Positions 6,022 through 10,391 of a DNA stretch of 10,391 bases are shown one piece after another. The position numbers and the translations under genes are program-made. Each line of letters opens with the position of its first letter. Position 1 is the stretch's first letter. This stretch comes from Clostridium sp. CAG:221 (lineage in GTDB: Bacteria; Bacillota; Clostridia; Clostridiales; Clostridiaceae). Under the pieces are notes generated by a model. It searched no databases. It was not told where the DNA came from and was given only the letters and a program-made list of their open reading frames with translations. The stretch spans positions 1-10,391 of the forward strand of contig FR883423.1 in the NCBI GenBank assembly GCA_000435835.1. The letters are read 5' to 3'.

Positions 6022-7114
6022 ATTATATCCAACAGAAGAACAAGAACAAAAATTATGGCAATCTGTTGGTACCGCAAGATTTATCTATAACTGGACTTTA
6101 AATAGACAAGAAGAAAGTTATAAAAATGGTGGTAAATTTATCAAAGATAGTGATTTAAGAAAAGAGATTACTCGACTTAAAAAAGATAAATTATCATGGC
6201 TTAATGAAGTGTCCAATAATGTAGCAAAACAATCAGTAAAAGATTGTTGTAATGCTTATAAAAACTTCTTTAAAGGTTTAGTTGATAAACCTAAATTTAA
6301 AAATAGAAAGAAATCAAAACCATCTTTTTATAATGATACTTCTAAATTAAAAGCTAAAGAAAAATCAGTTTTAATTGAAAAAATAGGTTGGGTTAAAACT
6401 AAAGAACAATTACCTATGGATGTTAAATATACAAATCCAAGAATTAGCTATGATAATAAGTATTGGTATTTATCCGTAGGTATTGAAGAAGAAATGCCCG
6501 TAGTTCAATTAACTGGTGAAAGTTTGGGTATTGATGTTGGTATTAAAGATTTAGCTGTATGCAGTAATGGAATGACTTTCAAAAATATTAATAAATCTAA
6601 GGAAGTTAGAAGGTTAAAAAAATCTTTAAAAAGAAAACAAAGACAATGTTCAAGGAAATATGAAAAAAATAAAAAAGGAAAGGAGTATGTCAAAACTAAG
6701 AACATTGCAAAACTTGAAAATCAAATTAAACTTATTCACCGTAGATTATCTAATATAAGATTAAATTATATTCATCAAGTAACTAGAATGATAGTGAAAA
6801 CCAAACCATCGAGAATAGTTATGGAAGATTTGAATATAAAAGGAATGATGAAAAATAAACATTTATCTAAAGCAATAGCAGAGCAATGTTTATATGATTT
6901 TAAATTAAAAATGAAGTATAAATGTGAGTTTTGTGGTATAGACTTTGTTGAAGCAGATAGATATTATCCATCATCAAAATTATGTAGTTGTTGTGGATCT
7001 ATAAAAAAAGATTTAAAACTTAAAGATAGAATATATAAATGTTCATGTGGTTTAAATATAAATAGAGACTACAATGCAAGTATTAATCTTTCAAGATATA
7101 AATTAGCAATTTAA
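5999..7114 (+). CDS. tnpB: TnpB RNA-guided nuclease of the IS607 element
   Basis: TnpB proteins are RuvC-type DNA nucleases guided by an RNA made from the element's right end; they are related to Cas12. This 371-aa protein is close to the usual length and appears complete. The N-terminal helix-turn-helix region is KIRLYPTEEQEQKLWQSVGTARFIYNW. RuvC-I is GIDVGIKDLA with D179, RuvC-II is VMEDLNIKGMMKN with E276, and RuvC-III is NRDYNASINL with D357. A zinc ribbon lies between them (C329, C332, C348, C350; the second pair is spaced CxC, seen in part of the family). Initiation at ATG 5999 inside the tnpA end suggests translational coupling. No stop or frameshift is seen, in contrast to the defective tnpA, so nuclease activity may persist even though transposition is lost. 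Confidence 0.93.
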   Translation: MILAKKIRLYPTEEQEQKLWQSVGTARFIYNWTLNRQEESYKNGGKFIKDSDLRKEITRLKKDKLSWLNEVSNNVAKQSVKDCCNAYKNFFKGLVDKPKFKNRKKSKPSFYNDTSKLKAKEKSVLIEKIGWVKTKEQLPMDVKYTNPRISYDNKYWYLSVGIEEEMPVVQLTGESLGIDVGIKDLAVCSNGMTFKNINKSKEVRRLKKSLKRKQRQCSRKYEKNKKGKEYVKTKNIAKLENQIKLIHRRLSNIRLNYIHQVTRMIVKTKPSRIVMEDLNIKGMMKNKHLSKAIAEQCLYDFKLKMKYKCEFCGIDFVEADRYYPSSKLCSCCGSIKKDLKLKDRIYKCSCGLNINRDYNASINLSRYKLAI

Positions 7115-7272
7115 TCACTTATAAGATATTGCTAATATATACCATGCGTTGTATGGAAATTTACGCCTTTGGAGTGTCATATCAAACTAAAGTAGTCTAT
7201 GTTTATCAAGACAAAATAGGACACGTTGAATAAGGAATTAAACAAGCTTTATAAAGTTTTATAAAGTTTTGG
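7115..7272 (+). ncRNA. Putative omega RNA (reRNA) region at the right end of the IS607 element
   Basis: TnpB elements make their guide RNA from the 3' part of tnpB and the right end. This non-coding stretch contains paired segments: CCATGC/GTATGG (7142-7147 with 7151-7156, one G-U), and an outer GTGTC/GACAC (7174-7178 with 7220-7224) enclosing GTCT/AGAC (7195-7198 with 7209-7212). No gene is present. The RNA may begin inside tnpB, and the guide would be the flanking DNA just past the right end. Position and family knowledge carry the call; the 5' and 3' ends are uncertain. Confidence 0.5.
7251..7270 (+). repeat. Tandem 10-bp repeat near the IS607 right end
   Basis: ATAAAGTTTT occurs twice head to tail (7251-7260, 7261-7270), and TTATAAAGTTTT twice if the overlap is counted. 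GGC follows directly. A related AAAGTTTGGC occurs at 5591-5600 before tnpA. The spacing of about one helical turn would suit a DNA-binding site for TnpA at the element end; this is inference. Confidence 0.5.
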
Positions 7273-7285
7273 CAACGGTGAAGTA

Positions 7286-8648
7286 GTGAAATAAAGAAAA
7301 AGACTTTTATATTTGATATGTGTAGCATTAATGACAATTGAATTTTTACCAAAACAATTAATAGCTAATGCTACATTAAACTCAAATTAAGTCAAAGAAA
7401 TAGAAGAATCTGAAAATAAAGATATATAAAGTGAAAGTGAAGTTTCACCTATAGCCTTATACACTAGAGCTCAACCAATATCATTAACAGATATTGTTTT
7501 TACAGTAAAAGGTGTTAGATATAGTAATGGTAACGATGAAAGATTTAAAATTAAATTCGATATCAGTAAAAAGCTTATAAAAGTAACGTTAAAGGTGATG
7601 ACAACAATTCATATGTTGAGGGAACTGCAAGCTTAGAAAGAGGTAAAAAGTTATTTAAAGTAACTAATACTGGATTAGAAGTAGTAACTAATGACGCTCC
7701 AACAATAACTATAGGTTCTGAAGCAGGATATACTGAAGTAACTGAAAATAATGAAACAGTTTGGAAAAAGACAATAAAAAGAGAAGATGATATAGATTTA
7801 GCAAAAGGGATAACAGTAAGTGATACTTTTGATCAAGATAATCATATTCCTTTATTATTAAATTATAGTGTTTTCAATAATATGAAGTTAGGTGAACAAA
7901 CAGTTATATACACATTAACAGATAGTTGGGGAGCAAGAGTAACTAAGAAAGCTATAATTACAGTATAACCTAAGAATGATTTAGAGTAAGTTAAATTTAA
8001 GTTTTATTCTAAAGGTACTAATAATGAGTTGTTTAATATGACTATTGACTCTGTAAATCATAAAATAGAAGTTAATAGAGTATCAAGTAATAATCAAGCT
8101 ATAAAAGGATATTCTGGAGCTGCTTTTAAAATTAAGATTATAGATAGTGTTGGAATTGAATTAGAAAAAATAAATATGTATGAAAGTTATTATGTAAGCT
8201 TATGGCTTCAAATCATAACAAGTTAAAGATTTCAGGAAATGTTATTAAAACAGATAGAGTGTCAGAAGATGATTATAGCAATGGAATAAATGTAGAACAT
8301 TAACTATTCAAAAAGGTTTAGAAAGAAATGAACTAATATTTGGTGGTCGTAATATAAGTGAATAAGATCTTCCAGCTTTTAAATTAAAATTAGTTGAAGA
8401 AAACAATAAGCCTAAGATTAATTTTGAAGCTTTAATAAATGATCGAATTTCTTGCTACATCTAAAAGTAATTATGATTACTATGGAGTATAAATATTTAG
8501 AGATACTGAAAATACTGGAGTAAGAAATAGACTTGTTGAAGTTAAAGTTGGGGTACAGGATAATCCAAGTAATGAAAGTTTTAATATGAGAAATTTAGTA
8601 AGTCAAGATTTAGAGTATGGAGATAAAATTAAATTTTTACAAAAATGA
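7286..8648 (+). pseudogene. Decayed large secreted surface-protein gene, 3' end cut by an insertion sequence
   Basis: Reading GTG 7286 onward and correcting four shifts (about 7580, 8205, 8300 and 8444) gives a continuous protein of about 450 residues. It has a signal-peptide-like start (RKRLLYLICVALMTIEFLPKQLIANA), a beta-rich region (ISLTDIVFTVKG...FKIKFDI), an Ig-like domain ending LGEQTVIYTLTDSWGARVTKKAIITV, and a further domain (VKFKFYSKGTNNELFNMTID...KLKISGNVIK...YSNGINV). By eye this last domain recalls the putative mucin/carbohydrate-binding module found in some Firmicute surface proteins (low certainty). Seven in-frame stops, all TAA, lie at 7292, 7388, 7427, 7966, 7987, 8363 and 8490. 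The similarity fades at about 8646, where the next mobile element seems to begin, so the C-terminus is lost. The IS607 element ends immediately upstream and may have removed the original promoter. Confidence 0.8.
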
Positions 8649-8653
8649 GCTGT

Positions 8654-8671
8654 GCACTAATTATTTAGTGC
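8654..8671. repeat. Hairpin at the presumed end of the DDE insertion sequence
   Basis: GCACTAA (8654-8660) pairs perfectly with TTAGTGC (8665-8671) around a TTAT loop. It lies at the point where similarity to the surface pseudogene ends. No T-run directly follows on either strand, so an element-end structure is a better reading than a terminator. Confidence 0.5.
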
Positions 8672-8726
8672 GATATCCCTATAGATAATTCACCCTCCCT
8701 TCATAGATTGTGATATTAATATAAAG

Positions 8727-8759
8727 AGCATTTTTAATGCTAATCGTAAAGATAGCATT
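8727..8759. repeat. Two mutually exclusive hairpins between the pseudogene and the transposase
   Basis: AGCATT (8727-8732) pairs with AATGCT (8736-8741), and the same AATGCTA (8736-8742) can instead pair with TAGCATT (8753-8759). The middle arm is shared, so only one stem can form at a time. It lies 3' of the transposase on the minus strand. The rest of 8672-8878 shows no gene. Confidence 0.4.
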
Positions 8760-8878
8760 ATACTTTTATTATTTTACACTAATATTTAAATTTTTGTAGC
8801 TTTTCGTCGCAATTTGTTTTATTCTGTAATTAATCATTACTAGTTTATTGACATAATTAATTTAAATATTTATAATTA

Positions 8879-10213
8879 TTATTGCAGCACTTTACAATAA
8901 ATTTGACTAGCTTTATTGCTATCGGTAAGATATTTAAATATATCTTCAGAGGTAGTAATATTTTTATCTAATTGCAGTGTTTTAAGCAATTTACTAAAAA
9001 TAAATTCCTTAGAAATACACTCTGATAAATGATATTTCACTTCTTGTGGACTTTGAAATTTATACTTATAAAGATTGTTGCTGATAAATGGTAATAGTAT
9101 TGTTAGGCTATAGGCTATACCTAGTAAATTAATTTACTTATTTATAGACTCCTTACTCTTTACTATATAATTTCTTAATGACCAAAAAGTTTTTTGTTGG
9201 TAGAAAATAGTTTCTATATTCCAACGTATTTTATGTATGTTATAGGTTGATTTCTCTACAGGTTTATCTTGTTTAGTTTCATCAATTGATATATTATCAA
9301 AACTATTAATTTCATTAGGATCGATAATACTAATGTATAATCTAACAGAAGTAAATTTAACTATATCTGTAGTAGTAATTGTTATATACACTGGCGTATC
9401 AATTAAGTTTACAGCTAACTTTATGTGAGTAACAAAGAATTTACAATCTTTTTTATATTTTAAATTATGATAGTCTATTCTTTTACCTCTTTTTCTAGGT
9501 CTACCACGTTTGTGAGTTTTTTCTATATTAAGATTAAACATAGCTGTATCGCTACGCAAAGCACCTATTATATTTATATTTTCAAATTTTTTAATTGAAC
9601 TTATAAATGGTGCTTTAGTATACCAACTATCACAAGTAACAATTACTTGATATTCTGCTAAAGCATGGGTTATATCCATAACCATATCTGCTGCTACTTC
9701 TAATTTAGTTTTAGTTTTATCATAAAGTCTATATTGGATAGGAAGTTTTAGATAATTAATTTTAGTATTATGGGTTATTGGAATAGCTATAGCTAATGAT
9801 ATAAAACACTGGCCATTTAAATAAGATGATCTATTTTTACTTGTATGATCAAAAAGCTTTTCATAACAATCAAATTTTTCACCAAATTTAGCTTGAAGAG
9901 TATCATCTATTATTAAGTATATAGTTGTAGTTTTCTTTAAAGTATTTGGTATAAGACTAATTGCCACGTTAAGCGTAGCTATCGCTAATTGGGATATATT
10001 AAAGCTTTTTTTGTGCTAAGAAATAGTAAAATCTATTTAAGCAAGCATTCCAGTATTTCTTTATAAATTTATAGATCTAACTTCTTGAACATAAAGTAAT
10101 GCAATAATAGTAATTTTAAAATTTTCAAAGCTTCTTTTATAAAAAATATCTTTATATTGAGATAAATATATTTCTAATGTTTTAATTATTGATTTATTGT
10201 TAATACTATTCAT
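8879..10213 (-). pseudogene. DDE-superfamily transposase (IS701/IS4-like), broken by two frameshifts and a nonsense codon
   Basis: From ATG 10213 the minus strand encodes about 444 residues once repaired, the usual size for this group of transposases. The head is MNSINNKSIIKTLEIYLSQYK. A shift near 10058-10066 moves into the frame reading KYWNACLNRFYYFLAQKK, and a second one at the 7-T run (10006-10012 on +) restores the first frame. The DDE core is complete: LIIDDTLQAKFGEKF (D at about repaired residue 103/104), VIVTCDSWYTKAPF (D at about 195) and IRWNIETIFYQQKTFW (E at about 334). A TAA at 9134-9136 then interrupts SKESINK/INLLGIAYSLTILLPFI, and the frame continues to the natural stop at 8879-8881. 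Family assignment is from memory of motif spacing. The longest open stretch, GTG 9967 to 9134, is an internal fragment and not a real gene start. Confidence 0.88.
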
Positions 10214-10216
10214 AAG

Positions 10217-10286
10217 GCCAAATACACTCCTGCTCTTGTTTGTATTTTGTTTTATGATTAGTTTTTGCAGGGGTTAAGTATTTGGC
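10217..10286 (-). promoter_or_regulatory. Leader hairpin over the transposase ribosome site
   Basis: GCCAAATAC (10217-10225) pairs perfectly with GTATTTGGC (10278-10286). Inside it, CTCCTGC (10227-10233) pairs with GCAGGGG (10267-10273), leaving one mismatch in the minus-strand RNA and a 33-nt loop. On the minus strand the inner stem contains GGAG (10230-10227), the only ribosome-site-like motif, 13 nt before ATG 10213. Transcripts entering from outside would hide this site, while transcripts starting within the loop would not. This resembles known protection of transposases against read-through expression; its action here is inferred. Confidence 0.55.
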
Positions 10287-10391
10287 TCGTTTTATTTTAT
10301 GGGATTTATTTTTAAATTACTTGTAAAGTGGTGTAATTAAAAATTAAGCTAATATATTATAGTATTTATTTTTAATGAAACAACCCCATTT
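10287..10391. other. Gene-free edge of the window with a small hairpin
   Basis: No gene is seen. AATTAC (10315-10320) can pair with GTAATT (10333-10338) and the flanking A/T bases extend the stem imperfectly. This may be the outer part of the insertion sequence or the start of flanking DNA; nothing decides between them. Confidence 0.3.

Larger units (their letters stand above)
5402..7278 (+). mobile_element. IS607-family insertion sequence (tnpA-tnpB), transposition-defective; ends approximate
   Basis: The order serine-recombinase TnpA then TnpB with overlapping ends is the hallmark of the IS607 family. The left end lies somewhere between the operon terminator and tnpA. The right end probably lies shortly after the 10-bp tandem repeat at 7251-7270, near GG 7271-7272 or GG 7277-7278; IS607 elements exchange strands at a short core, often GG, and lack terminal inverted repeats and long target duplications. 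The element sits between the surface operon and the start of a decayed surface gene. The defect in TnpA means it probably cannot move by itself. Confidence 0.65.
8649..10391 (-). mobile_element. DDE-transposase insertion sequence, inactive; outer end not located
   Basis: The region from the broken surface gene to at least the leader of the minus-strand transposase belongs to one insertion sequence. The left border is placed at about 8649 because protein similarity of the preceding pseudogene stops there and a GCACTAA/TTAGTGC hairpin follows at once. I could not find a matching inverted repeat in 10287-10391, so the other end may be there in a diverged form or beyond the window. Confidence 0.5.

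Noticed and set aside
6505..6705. Minus-strand 66-codon frame inside tnpB
   Set aside because: Antisense of the Lys-rich tnpB segment; Phe/Leu richness is explained by that.
8029..8226. A separate 65-aa gene
   Set aside because: It is one open stretch between lesions of the larger surface pseudogene; the protein similarity continues on both sides in shifted frames.
7286..8648. TAA read as a sense codon (recoding) instead of a pseudogene
   Set aside because: The intact genes here end at TAA, and the region also has frameshifts, which recoding cannot explain.
8654..8671. Terminator for the transposase or the surface pseudogene
   Set aside because: The 7-bp stem has no directly following T-run on either strand; position at the similarity break suits an element end better.
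5439..9990. AGCTACGCTTA shared between the left region of IS607 and the DDE transposase
   Set aside because: Only 11 bases match, one copy is inside coding sequence and the other in a hairpin; no flanking similarity, so chance is likely.
1..10391. CRISPR array, tRNA or rRNA genes
   Set aside because: No regularly spaced repeat of CRISPR length, no cloverleaf with a GTTC-type T arm, and no rRNA-like GC-rich conserved block was seen.

Overview
The window is very AT-rich (visibly about three quarters A+T), uses TTG and GTG as well as ATG starts behind strong GGAGG-type ribosome sites, and carries an IS607-type tnpA/tnpB pair of the kind common in clostridia. This points to a low-G+C Firmicute close to Clostridium. 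The species, and whether this is chromosome or plasmid, cannot be told from the sequence.

Left part (1-5261, all + strand): a cell-surface or secreted-protein locus. It holds the 3' end of a gene (2-475), a hairpin terminator (600-635), then an apparent operon: a 681-aa membrane-anchored multidomain protein (781-2826), a 171-aa membrane-anchored protein (2930-3445), a 355-aa secreted protein (3463-4530), a decayed duplicate (4562-4795) and its intact 149-aa paralogue (4812-5261). The first fragment, the 681-aa protein and the 355-aa protein share one beta-rich domain recognisable by ISVTVP...F.V...I.NNG...V...F. Two are at or near the C-terminus and the third is followed by a Gly/Ser tail. 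None has an LPXTG-type sorting signal. Two striking RNA-type hairpins punctuate the locus: a perfect 22-bp stem inside the operon (2837-2883) and a 25-bp stem with five G-U pairs plus a U-tract at its end (5344-5401).

Middle (about 5402-7280): an IS607-family element. TnpA keeps its MerR-like DNA-binding head and the C-terminal part of the serine recombinase fold, but an in-frame internal deletion has removed the part carrying the catalytic serine. TnpB, the RNA-guided nuclease, looks complete (D179, E276, D357 and a zinc ribbon). The structured segment 7115-7272 is the likely omega/reRNA region.

Right part (7286-10391): decay. A large surface-protein gene (7286-8648) has seven in-frame TAA codons and four frameshifts, and its 3' end stops where a second insertion sequence begins. 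That element carries a minus-strand DDE transposase (8879-10213) that is itself broken by two frameshifts and one TAA. A hairpin over the transposase ribosome site (10217-10286) is a plausible guard against read-through expression.

Taken together, this looks like a lineage-variable surface locus whose right side has been eroded by mobile elements, while the left operon and tnpB remain open. Functions of the surface proteins are inferred only from architecture; no biochemical role can be read from the sequence.
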